Of a DNA stretch of 9,075 nucleotides, positions 1 to 6,131 are shown one piece after another. Position numbers and translations under genes: made by a program. This DNA comes from Acidimicrobiia bacterium (GTDB taxonomy: Bacteria; Actinomycetota; Acidimicrobiia; UBA5794; UBA11373). The first letter of the stretch is position 1; every line of letters starts with the position of its first letter. The stretch spans positions 1 through 9,075 of the forward strand of contig JALOLI010000081.1 of assembly GCA_025456165.1 (NCBI GenBank). Reading direction: 5' to 3'. The notes below the pieces were generated by a model, which was given only the letters and a program-made list of their open reading frames with translations, did no database searches and was not told where the DNA came from.

Positions 1-932
1 TGCTGGATGATCACCGCCACCCGAAAAAGCCCGAAGGCGTGGTAGAAGGCCAGGTCGCCCACATCGAAGCCGGTGGCGGCGGCGTAGCGGGCCACCACCT
101 CGGAGCGGGGCAGGACGCGGCTCAGGCTGGCCCCACCAGAAGCGAACAGCGCGTACAGGGCGTCGCCCGGCTCGGCCCAGTAGGCCAGGGTGCCGCCCAG
201 GTCGATGAGTGGGTCGCCCAGGGTGGCCATGTCCCAGTCGAGCACTGCCACGACCTCGCCCCGGTCGGACACGATCAGGTTGTCCAGTTTGAAGTCGTTG
301 TGGAGCAGCACCGCCGTCTGCGGCTCGGGGATCGCCCCGGGGAACCAGGCCCCCAACTCCTCCATGGCCGCCACGTCTTCGTGCTTGGCCCGATTCCAGC
401 GATCCACCCAGCCGGCCACCTGGCGGCCGGCGAAGCCCTCGGGCCGGCCCAGGCGCTCCAAACCGAGGGCCCGGTAGTCGACTCGATGCAGTTGGGCCAG
501 GGCGTCCACCACGTTCTCCGCCAGGCGCCGGCGGAAGCCGTCGTCGTCGGGGAGGGCCGCCGGCCAGGTCTCGCGCACCACGGTGCCCCGCCGCCGCTCC
601 ATCACGAAGAAGGGGGCACCCATGACCTCCGGGTCGGTGCACAGCAGGAAGGCCTGCGGCGCCGGCGGGTAGGCGCGGTGCAGCACGGAGAGGACGGCGT
701 GCTCCCGTGCCATGTCGTGGCTCCCGGGCGCCACCGGACCCAGGGGCGGCCGGCGCAGCACCAGTTCCCGGCCCCCCACCCGGGCCAGGTAGGTGAGGTT
801 GGCCCGCCCTCCGGGGAACTGGGCGAACTCGATGGGAGCATCCCCCACGACCTCGGGGAGATGGGCCCGCAGGTAGTCGGCGACGAGTTCCTCGTCGAAG
901 CGCTCTTCGGGCCGGACGGGCGCCGTGTCCAC
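1..932 (-). CDS. Phosphotransferase family protein (APH/ACAD10-like kinase), 3' end cut by window
   Basis: This is a soluble small-molecule kinase of the aminoglycoside-phosphotransferase fold, in the ACAD10/11-like 'phosphotransferase family' common in actinobacteria. The true substrate is unknown; relatives act on hydroxyacyl-type or other small metabolites, and drug resistance should not be assumed. I read 310 residues from a GTG at 932. An N-lobe shows FPGGRANLTY (39-48) and LVLRRPP (58-64). The catalytic loop is HNDFKLDN (211-218) with Asp213 as catalytic base, and the metal-binding DWD is at 232-234, followed by the family-typical LGDPLIDLGG. Only the C-terminal helical part is missing, cut at the left edge. 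The GTG lies 10 bases after the upstream hydrolase stop, so the two are probably one operon. No good Shine-Dalgarno precedes it, so the exact start is uncertain. Family call is firm; substrate is not. Confidence 0.88.
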   Translation of the reverse strand, partial: MDTAPVRPEERFDEELVADYLRAHLPEVVGDAPIEFAQFPGGRANLTYLARVGGRELVLRRPPLGPVAPGSHDMAREHAVLSVLHRAYPPAPQAFLLCTDPEVMGAPFFVMERRRGTVVRETWPAALPDDDGFRRRLAENVVDALAQLHRVDYRALGLERLGRPEGFAGRQVAGWVDRWNRAKHEDVAAMEELGAWFPGAIPEPQTAVLLHNDFKLDNLIVSDRGEVVAVLDWDMATLGDPLIDLGGTLAYWAEPGDALYALFASGGASLSRVLPRSEVVARYAAATGFDVGDLAFYHAFGLFRVAVIIQ

Positions 933-942
933 GACGAGGAGC

Positions 943-1911
943 CTACGCCCCCGGCGCCGGGGCCGCCGACAAGCCCAGGAAGCCGAGGATGGCCCCGGCG
1001 AACTCACCCGGATGGGTGAGCAGCGCCTCGTGCCGGGCGCCCTCGATCTCCACGGTGGCCGCCCCGGGGATCAGCCCGGCTGTGTCCCGCTGCCGGGCCG
1101 GCGGGACCAGCTGGTCGCGCGCCGGCACCACGCAGAGCACGGGCAGGTCGAGACGCCCCACCCAGGGCCGGGAGTCGAACCGGGCCAGGGCGAAGCCGGA
1201 CTGGTGGTGCAGTTCGGGATCGCGGGCCTTGAGCACGTCCCACAGCCAGGCCCCCTGCTCCGGCGGCACTGCGCCCGAGCGCAACAGGTAACGATGCATC
1301 GCCCAGGGCACGGCGTCCATGCCGATGCGGGCCAGCGCCCGCTGCAGCATCATGCCGGCCGCGGCAGCCCGGGGCCGGGTTACCAGGTGAGTCGCCGTGG
1401 CCGCCAGGACCAGGCGCTCCACCTGCGCCGGGTGCCGCCGGGCCAGGGCCTGGGCCACGAGGCCGCCGAGGGAGTAGCCCACCACCGTGCCACGGCCGGC
1501 TCCCAGGACCGCGAGCACCGCCGCCACATCGTCGGCCAGGTCGTCGATGGTGAAGCGCTCGCGGACCCGATCGGTCTTGCCGTGACCGCGCAGATCGACC
1601 GCCACCACCCGAAGGCTGGCGGCGAGCCGCGGGATCACCCGATGCCAGGCGGCCAGCGAGTCGAGCGCCCAGCCGTGCAGGAGCACCACCAGGGGTGCCC
1701 CGGCAGGGCCGGCCTCACGCACGAAGAACTCATGGCCGGCTGCTCCCACCGTCCGCCCGGCGGGCCCGGCGGGGCGCTCCTGGCCCGGGCAGAAGCGGGG
1801 AGCGAGGCGCGGCCCGAACAGGCGCCACAGCACCCAGATCGCTCCCAGACGGGCCGGCCAACGGCTGACGCTCACTCCCTCCAGCCTAGGCAACAGCCTT
1901 CTCGCCGACAC
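943..1911 (-). CDS. Alpha/beta hydrolase
   Basis: This is a serine hydrolase of the alpha/beta fold, probably an esterase, lipase or haloperoxidase-like enzyme; the substrate cannot be read from the sequence. Numbering from the longest possible start (TTG at 1956), the oxyanion strand motif is LLHGW (92-96), the nucleophile elbow is GYSLGG with Ser162, the acid is Asp281 in PARDQLVP, and the catalytic His309 sits in GARHE. All three catalytic residues are therefore present. DLRGHGKTDR (121-130) is the usual loop before the cap. A hydrophobic, Trp-rich N-terminal stretch (IWVLWRLFG, about 40-48) may associate with the membrane. The start is uncertain: TTG 1956 lies inside an AT-rich palindrome that looks like promoter DNA, so I prefer GTG 1911; GTG 1875 is a third option. 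It is transcribed away from mgtE and toward the phosphotransferase gene. Confidence 0.88.
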   Translation of the reverse strand: MSARRLLPRLEGVSVSRWPARLGAIWVLWRLFGPRLAPRFCPGQERPAGPAGRTVGAAGHEFFVREAGPAGAPLVVLLHGWALDSLAAWHRVIPRLAASLRVVAVDLRGHGKTDRVRERFTIDDLADDVAAVLAVLGAGRGTVVGYSLGGLVAQALARRHPAQVERLVLAATATHLVTRPRAAAAGMMLQRALARIGMDAVPWAMHRYLLRSGAVPPEQGAWLWDVLKARDPELHHQSGFALARFDSRPWVGRLDLPVLCVVPARDQLVPPARQRDTAGLIPGAATVEIEGARHEALLTHPGEFAGAILGFLGLSAAPAPGA

Positions 1912-1940
1912 CGGCAAGCCCCATCTTCCGCACCCCCGCG

Positions 1941-1985
1941 GATCATTGATGATCAATTTGTCGGAGGTTGGGGGCCCGCTAGTAT
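1941..1985 (+). promoter_or_regulatory. Candidate promoter and palindromic operator between divergent hydrolase and mgtE
   Basis: An AT-rich island stands out in GC-rich surroundings. It holds a perfect 6+1+6 palindrome, ATTGATGATCAAT (1945-1957), and an overlapping GATCA/TGATC pair. Just downstream on the plus strand are TTGTCG (1958-1963) and TAGTAT (1980-1985), separated by 16 bases. Each matches the sigma-70 -35 and -10 consensus at four of six positions. The position between two divergent genes fits a shared regulatory region. Promoter and operator are both inferred. Confidence 0.45.
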
Positions 1986-2016
1986 CGCCTGGCGGTGCCC
2001 TCGTGGCGCCCCACCC

Positions 2017-2047
2017 GCAGGCCCCCTCGCCCCCCTAGGGGGCCTGC
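2017..2047 (+). promoter_or_regulatory. Leader hairpin 1 upstream of mgtE
   Basis: This is a perfect 11-base-pair inverted repeat. GCAGGCCCCCT (2017-2027) pairs with AGGGGGCCTGC (2037-2047) across a nine-base loop. It lies in the presumed mgtE 5' leader, between the candidate promoter and the start codon. Its function is unknown; it may be an attenuator or part of a structured leader. Confidence 0.5.
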
Positions 2048-2058
2048 ACACCCACCGG

Positions 2059-2090
2059 GATCGGCCCGGAGCGCAAGCTCCGGGCCGATC
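2059..2090 (+). promoter_or_regulatory. Leader hairpin 2 with GCAA tetraloop (attenuator or terminator candidate)
   Basis: This is a perfect 14-base-pair stem: GATCGGCCCGGAGC (2059-2072) pairs with GCTCCGGGCCGATC (2077-2090). It is closed by GCAA, a stable GNRA tetraloop. It lies 49 bases before the mgtE ATG and no plus-strand gene ends nearby, so it is not an ordinary gene-end terminator. No U-run follows (TTCGCCC). Likely roles are an attenuator for mgtE or the 3' end of a short leader RNA of about 100 bases. Confidence 0.55.
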
Positions 2091-2139
2091 TTCGCCCGGG
2101 GCGCGCTGCCGCCCGCCGAGTGCTTGAATCCCCGGCGGC

Positions 2140-3395
2140 ATGAAACTGCGACTCCTCCGCCCCCGTGAGCTCGCCCTGGGCCTGCGCGGCCTGGCGCGGC
2201 GACGCCCGCGCGAGGCCGAGGAGTACCTCGACAGCCACCCGGAGCATTGGGCCTCGCTGGTCGAAGCCGACCCGCACGACGCCGCCGACATTCTCGAGGC
2301 CCTGGAGGACGAGGCCGCCGCCGACCTCGTGGCGGGCCTGGATGTGGAGACGGCTGCCGACGTCCTCGAAGAGATGCAGGACGAGGCCGCCGCCGACGTC
2401 CTCGAGGAAATGCACGACGAGGCCGCCGCCGACATCCTCGAGGAACTGCCGGCCGACGAGGCGGCCGACATCGTGGGAGAGCTCGAGCCCGGCGCCCGAG
2501 CCACCCTGCTGGGGAAGATGGCGGAGCACAAGGCCGACGACATCCGGGAACTGCTCGCCTACCCGGCCGACTCGGCCGGCGGCCTCATGAACCCGGAGGT
2601 GGCCACCCTCCCCGCCGCCCTGAGCGCCGGGGAGGCCATCGAGGCGCTGCGCCGCCTGCACGAGCACCTCGAGCACCTGTCCTACGTCTACGTGGTCGAC
2701 CCGGAAGACCGGCTGCTCGGGGTGGTCTCCTTCCGGGAGCTGGTGTTCGCCCGGCCCGGCACCGCCCTGGAGGAGGTCATGATGGCCGGCCCGGTGGCGG
2801 TGCGGCCGGAGACCGACCGGGCCGAGGTCGGCGACCTCATCCAGCGCTACAACTTGCTCGCCGTGCCGGTGGTGGACCACCGCGGGGTCCTGATGGGGAT
2901 CGTCACCATCGACGACGTCCTCGAAGAGGTGCAGCAGGAGGCCACCGAGGACATCGCCACCATGGTGGGCGCCGGCAAGGGCGAGACCATCTACACCCCG
3001 CCTACATGCCGGTGGTGGCCTCGGTAGGCGGCAACAGCGGGGCGCAAAGCCAGGCGGTGGTCATCCGGGCCATGGCGGTGGACACCATCCCCACCCACTG
3101 GGTGCGCCGGGTGATGCTCCGCTCCGGCCTCGTGGGCCTCTTCAACGGGATTGCGGTAGGGGTGCTGTCGGGCATCATCGCCGCCCTGTTCACCCACCAG
3201 TACCGCATCGGCGTCGTCATCGCCCTGGCCGCCCTGGCCAACCTGGTGGTGGCCAACCTGGTGGGGAGCGGCATCCCGATCCTGCTCGACAAGCTCGGCA
3301 AGGACCCTGCCCTGGCCTCGAACATCTTCATGACGATGATCACCGACCTGGTGGGGTTCGGGGGGTTCCTGGCCATCGCCACCGTGATGCTCTGA
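2140..3395 (+). pseudogene. mgtE: Magnesium transporter MgtE, disrupted: frameshift and loss of transmembrane helix 1
   Basis: Intact MgtE is a homodimeric Mg2+ channel of the inner membrane, gated by cytoplasmic N and CBS domains. Here 2140-3027 encodes residues 1-295: the superhelical N domain (about 30-140, DE-rich), SAGGLMNPE (145-153), and two CBS motifs (about 152-205 and 213-265) ending GIVTIDDVLEEVQQEATEDI. That frame stops at 3027. From about 2996 the coding potential moves to another frame and continues to a TGA at 3395. It reads YMPVVASVGGNSGAQ (the helix-2 motif) and helices 3-5, with the family's DPALxSN and pore Asp (MITDLVGF) retained. Compared with Thermus MgtE, about 41 residues covering helix 1 are absent at the junction (IYTP|PAYMP). 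Everything else is free of stops, so the lesion is recent or an assembly error. The C-terminal part could only be made separately from ATG 3006. Confidence 0.85.
2308..2454 (+). repeat. Tandem 12-13-codon repeats in the MgtE N domain
   Basis: The 18-mer GACGAGGCCGCCGCCGAC occurs three times (2308-2325, 2380-2397, 2416-2433), each opening a helical repeat of the type DEAAADxLEEM. The units at 2380-2415 and 2416-2451 are adjacent and differ at only a few bases. A diverged unit, DVETAADVLEEMQ, lies at 2341-2379 and a further DEAAD begins at 2455. This is an in-frame internal expansion of the alpha-superhelix typical of MgtE N domains. Confidence 0.75.
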
Positions 3396-3405
3396 AACCC
3401 CTCGA

Positions 3406-3440
3406 CCGGGCCGTCCCCCGGGGCCGTCCTTCGGGCGACG
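3406..3440. terminator. Weak bidirectional terminator candidate between convergent genes
   Basis: The 46 bases between the mgtE stop and the zinc-ribbon gene stop hold two short GC hairpins. One pairs CCGGG (3406-3410) with CCCGG (3417-3421). The other pairs CGTC (3425-3428) with GACG (3437-3440) around a TTCG-containing loop. There is no U-tract on either strand. The main support is its location between convergent stops. Confidence 0.25.
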
Positions 3441-3441
3441 C

Positions 3442-3723
3442 TCAAATGACCCAGGCCGGGGCGCCCACCGTGGTCGTCGACGTCGTGTCCTCCGGTGCGC
3501 CATCTTCGGTGTGGCGCAGGATCAGCACGCTCATCACGATCACGATGATGAGGCCCACGAGGATGATCCAGAAACCGGGATCAGTCCAGCGCGACGGGCC
3601 CCTCGATGGCCGAGCCTCGGCGAGGAGAGCCGCCTCGGCCTGAATCGGGTAACCGCATTGCGGGCAGGCGGCGGCCAGGGTCGAGATCTGGTGCCCGCAC
3701 TCGGGGCAGTCGACCAGGGCCAC
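3442..3723 (-). CDS. Small zinc-ribbon single-pass membrane protein
   Basis: This 93-residue protein starts with a zinc-ribbon: CPEC (Cys6, Cys9) and CPQC (Cys20, Cys23), a CxxC-x10-CxxC arrangement that should bind one zinc ion. A linker (about 30-49) leads to one strongly hydrophobic helix (FWIILVGLIIVIVMSVLIL, 51-69), then a short Thr/Asp-rich tail. The topology predicted from the sequence is ribbon in the cytoplasm and tail outside. The start is GTG 3723, supported by AAAGGA five bases upstream and a TAGGGT -10-like box further up. Function is unknown; similar ribbon-plus-TM proteins are common in actinobacteria and are usually annotated as hypothetical zinc-ribbon proteins. It is divergent from the pyrophosphatase gene, with 72 bases between them, and convergent with mgtE. 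Confidence 0.85.
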   Translation of the reverse strand: MALVDCPECGHQISTLAAACPQCGYPIQAEAALLAEARPSRGPSRWTDPGFWIILVGLIIVIVMSVLILRHTEDGAPEDTTSTTTVGAPAWVI

Positions 3724-3747
3724 GTTGGTCCTTTCCTCGCCCGGCTC

Positions 3748-3795
3748 ACCCTAGCGCCCGGCGCTCTGCCCCGGAAGGCTCATTAGGGTGCGGCC
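3748..3795. promoter_or_regulatory. Back-to-back promoters with inverted repeat
   Basis: Both strands carry TAGGGT: plus strand 3784-3789, minus strand 3753-3748. The plus-strand copy ends six bases before the ATG at 3796, so transcription should start at or next to the initiation codon and the pyrophosphatase mRNA would be leaderless. The minus copy would give a short leader of about 18 bases containing the AAAGGA ribosome-binding site of the zinc-ribbon gene. Between the boxes is a 6+1+6 inverted repeat, AGCGCC-C-GGCGCT (3753-3765), a possible operator. No clear -35 is seen on either side. Confidence 0.5.
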
Positions 3796-4248
3796 ATGCC
3801 TTCTGTTCGCGTGTTCATCGAGAACGTGGCCGGGTCGGACCTCAAGCACCACCACGACGAGGACCGCTTCGTGGTGACCCAGGTGGAGCGGGTCGGGGCA
3901 CCCTTCCCCTACCCCTACGGGTTCGTGCCGGGGACCCTGGCCCCCGACGGGGACGCGGTGGACTGCTTCGTCGTCACCGGCCGCCCCCTCCGCACCGGGG
4001 ATCTGGTGGACGCGGAAGTCGCCGGCCTCATGGAGCAGACCGACGGGGGTGGCGCCAATCACAACGTCGTCGCCGTGCTCCCCGGCGATCCTCCTCCCGA
4101 CCTGGCGGCAGTGCGTGAGGAGCTGGCCCGGTTCATCGTGGAGGTCTTCCGCGACCTCCCCGGGCGGGAGTCCACGGCGGGCCGCCTGCTGCCGGTGGGG
4201 GATGCCCTGGCCTACCTGGCGGCCTGCGTGCCGGGAGGCCGATCGTGA
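3796..4248 (+). CDS. Inorganic pyrophosphatase family protein (divergent family I)
   Basis: Family I pyrophosphatases hydrolyse PPi to phosphate in the cytoplasm, pulling biosynthetic reactions forward. The 150 residues show the family core YPYGFVPGTLAPDGDAVDCF (39-58). The metal-binding aspartates equivalent to E. coli Asp65, Asp67 and Asp70 are present as Asp51, Asp53 and Asp56, and GSDLK (13-17) matches the N-terminal lysine motif. Several other positions differ from the E. coli enzyme: TDGGGANHN (82-90) replaces TDEAGEDAK, so the Asp102 and Lys104 equivalents are Asn, and Glu31 is replaced by His in KHHH. This points to a divergent subfamily, and activity on PPi is probable but not certain. 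Translation appears leaderless. The last codons overlap the next gene by four bases (GTGA), implying coupled translation. Confidence 0.78.
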   Translation: MPSVRVFIENVAGSDLKHHHDEDRFVVTQVERVGAPFPYPYGFVPGTLAPDGDAVDCFVVTGRPLRTGDLVDAEVAGLMEQTDGGGANHNVVAVLPGDPPPDLAAVREELARFIVEVFRDLPGRESTAGRLLPVGDALAYLAACVPGGRS

Positions 4249-5489
4249 GCCCCTCCCGGCGCCCCGTCCTGTTCCGGGCAGCCGCCGTACTGGCTGCGGC
4301 CGCCGCTCTCGGCTTTCTGGCGGGGCGCGACGGCACGCCGCTCTGGCAGGCAACCCGTGTCGTCGCGGTGGCCCTCCTCGCCGGGGCGGCGGGAGCGGCG
4401 ATCCTTCGCCTGGGCCGGCCCTGGCGCGGCCTCGCCCTGCTCCTGGTCGGGATCACCGCCACCGCGGCCGGAGCCGGGATCGCCGCCGCCTGGCTCACCA
4501 AGTCGGGTTTTGGCCTCACCACCGCCGCCGGGGCGCTGAGCCTGGTGGCGGGCATCGTTGCGCTCGGCTTCGGGGCGGCCGACTCGACCGCGGCCGCCCG
4601 GGGCTGGTGGCGGGCCGCGGGCGTGGTGCCCCTGCTCCTGATATCGGCGATCCTCGTGCTGTCCCTGGCCATAGCCGTCGCCGCCACCAACGTCCCGCCT
4701 ACCTCTCTGGGCGGCGAGACTCCGGCCGACCGGGGCCTGGCCTTCGAGGAGGCCCGCTTCGCGGCCGCCGACGGGGCCGAGTTGTCGGGCTGGTACCTGC
4801 CCACGCAGAACGGGGCGGCAGTGGTGCTGCTCCATGGGGCGGGGTCGACCCGGTCGTCGGTGCTCGACCATGCTGCGGTGCTGGCTCGGGCCGGGTACGG
4901 CGTGTTGCTGTTCGATGCCCGGGGCCACGGCCGGAGCGAGGGCCGGGCGATGGACTTCGGCTGGTACGGGGACGCCGACAGCGCCGGGGCGGTGGGCTAC
5001 CTCGCGGGGCGGCCCGGCGTGGACCCGGCCCGGATCGCCGCCGTCGGGCTCTCCATGGGCGGCGAGGAGGCCATCGGAGCGGCGGCTGCCGACTCCCGGC
5101 TCAGGGCCGTCGTCGCCGAGGGAGCCACCGGGAGGACCGCTGCCGACAAGGCCTGGCTCTCCGAGGAGCACGGCTTCCGCGGCCTGCTCCAGGAGGGCAT
5201 CGACCACCTGACCTTCTGGTTCGCCGACCTCCTGACCGAGGCCGGCCCGCCCCGCAGCCTGCGGGAAGCCGTAGTTGCGATGGCGCCCCGCCCGCTGCTG
5301 CTGATCGCCGCCGGCGAGGTCCCCGACGAGCCGGCCGTCGCCGAGCGGTTGCAGGCCGCCGCCCCGGAACGGGTCGAGGTGTGGGTCGTCCCGGGAGCCG
5401 GGCACACCGGCGGCCTGGCCACGGCGCCCGAGGAGTGGCGGGCCCGGGTGCTGGCCTTCCTGGATGCCACCCTGGCGGCCGAGGGCTGA
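4245..5489 (+). CDS. Membrane-anchored alpha/beta hydrolase with N-terminal multi-helix domain
   Basis: This is a 414-residue two-part protein. Residues 1-150 contain about five hydrophobic helices (roughly 8-27, 37-55, 61-84, 91-110, 123-147). A linker leads to an alpha/beta-hydrolase domain similar to S9/dienelactone-hydrolase-like serine hydrolases. It has HGAG (197-200), FDARGHGRSEG (223-233), the nucleophile elbow GLSMGG with Ser270, and His387 in GAGHTGG. The acid is probably Asp361 or Glu358 in GEVPDE. The catalytic domain would sit at the membrane surface, its side depending on the helix count. The start is GTG 4245, overlapping the pyrophosphatase stop as GTGA, so the two are co-translated. 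The substrate is unknown. The hydrophobic domain is Ala/Gly/Leu-rich and unspecific, so it reads as an anchor rather than a transporter. Confidence 0.85.
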   Translation: MSPSRRPVLFRAAAVLAAAAALGFLAGRDGTPLWQATRVVAVALLAGAAGAAILRLGRPWRGLALLLVGITATAAGAGIAAAWLTKSGFGLTTAAGALSLVAGIVALGFGAADSTAAARGWWRAAGVVPLLLISAILVLSLAIAVAATNVPPTSLGGETPADRGLAFEEARFAAADGAELSGWYLPTQNGAAVVLLHGAGSTRSSVLDHAAVLARAGYGVLLFDARGHGRSEGRAMDFGWYGDADSAGAVGYLAGRPGVDPARIAAVGLSMGGEEAIGAAAADSRLRAVVAEGATGRTAADKAWLSEEHGFRGLLQEGIDHLTFWFADLLTEAGPPRSLREAVVAMAPRPLLLIAAGEVPDEPAVAERLQAAAPERVEVWVVPGAGHTGGLATAPEEWRARVLAFLDATLAAEG

Positions 5490-5500
5490 GCCGGGCCCTC
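5481..5500. terminator. Hairpin over the hydrolase stop codon, terminator candidate
   Basis: GAGGGC (5481-5486) pairs with GCCCTC (5495-5500), with the TGA stop in the loop. A mismatch and three further base pairs extend the stem outward. It lies in the 41 bases between two convergent stops, where a bidirectional terminator is expected. There is no U-run. Confidence 0.35.
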
Positions 5501-5530
5501 CGCCCAGGCGGCTTCACCCTGCCGTCGCGC

Positions 5531-6043
5531 TCACCCCTCGACAACCCTGCGGTGCAGGTCGCCGATCAACACCCCGAGGCCCGTCTTGGCGGGAACCGGC
5601 GGCGGCAGTCGCCGCAGGACATCCCGGACGGCGGGCGAGGCCCGGCCCAGCTGCCACCTGATCTCCCGAGCGGCGGCGGCCGAATCGTGGGGCGCGGCCA
5701 GGCCGCCGGCCTTCGCCGCATAAGCGGCGGCGCCGCGGGCGTGGGCCGCCATGTGGGCCGTCGCCGCCGCCTGGCCCGCGGCGCGGGCGGCCGCCACTGC
5801 CACCGGCTCCCCAACCTCCCGGGCCGCGGCGTGCGCCCCGGCCGAAAGGGCCCGGACCACCCCGATCTGCTCCTCGCCACGGCCGAAGGCGCGCAGGCCG
5901 TCGATGGCGTCGCGGGGGCGAGTGTCGTCCGGAGCCTGCGACTCGAAGCGCCGAAGCACCCGCTCGGCGCAGTCGGCCGCCCAAACCGCCAGGATCCGGC
6001 GGTCGGCCTCGGTCAGGGTCGACGAACCCGGCGGGCGTTGCAT
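5531..6043 (-). CDS. Imm5-like putative immunity protein family
   Basis: This is a 170-residue, Ala- and Arg-rich, all-helical soluble protein. It has the pattern I recognise from the actinobacterial 'putative immunity protein' (Imm5-like) family. An N-terminal WAADCAERVLRRFE helix (21-34) is followed by the DxRPRDAIDGLRAF motif (40-53), then a central Ala/His segment, AHAAAREVG and GQAAATAHMAAHA (90-102), and AREIRWQL plus PAVRDVLRRLP near the C-terminus (125-147). Members are named from bioinformatic association with polymorphic toxins; no activity is established for this branch. The start is ATG 6043, with AGGG four bases upstream; an in-frame TTG at 6097 would add 18 poorly coding residues. 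It follows the membrane protein gene on the same strand after 88 bases. No toxin gene is visible next to it. Confidence 0.72.
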   Translation of the reverse strand: MQRPPGSSTLTEADRRILAVWAADCAERVLRRFESQAPDDTRPRDAIDGLRAFGRGEEQIGVVRALSAGAHAAAREVGEPVAVAAARAAGQAAATAHMAAHARGAAAYAAKAGGLAAPHDSAAAAREIRWQLGRASPAVRDVLRRLPPPVPAKTGLGVLIGDLHRRVVEG

Positions 6044-6131
6044 GGACCCTGGATTCTCGCAGCGGGGCCCTGGCGCCTGCTCACGGCGCGCGCTCAAAGC
6101 CCGCCGAAGTGAGGTCGATCACCCTCTCGAT

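Noticed and set aside
1..932. Aminoglycoside resistance gene
   Set aside because: The kinase fold is shared, but LVLRRPP and LGDPLIDLGG mark the general ACAD10-like phosphotransferase family rather than a drug-resistance enzyme.
925..2127. A 400-codon plus-strand open frame opposite the hydrolase
   Set aside because: The minus strand encodes a complete catalytic triad there; the plus-strand product is unstructured and His/Pro/Gly-rich.
1986..2139. M-box magnesium riboswitch
   Set aside because: The conserved M-box sequence elements are not recognisable; only simple hairpins are seen.
2035..2880. A 281-codon minus-strand open frame opposite mgtE
   Set aside because: The repetitive translation mirrors the MgtE N-domain repeats, and the plus strand has clear MgtE and CBS motifs.
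2980..3030. Programmed ribosomal frameshifting in mgtE
   Set aside because: A frameshift alone would not explain the missing helix-1 region of about 41 residues, and I see no convincing slippery heptamer at the junction.
4049..6112. A 687-codon plus-strand open frame
   Set aside because: Its translation is Arg/Gly/Pro-rich low-complexity sequence with no motif, and it overlaps the pyrophosphatase, hydrolase and immunity-like genes. It is a by-product of high GC content.
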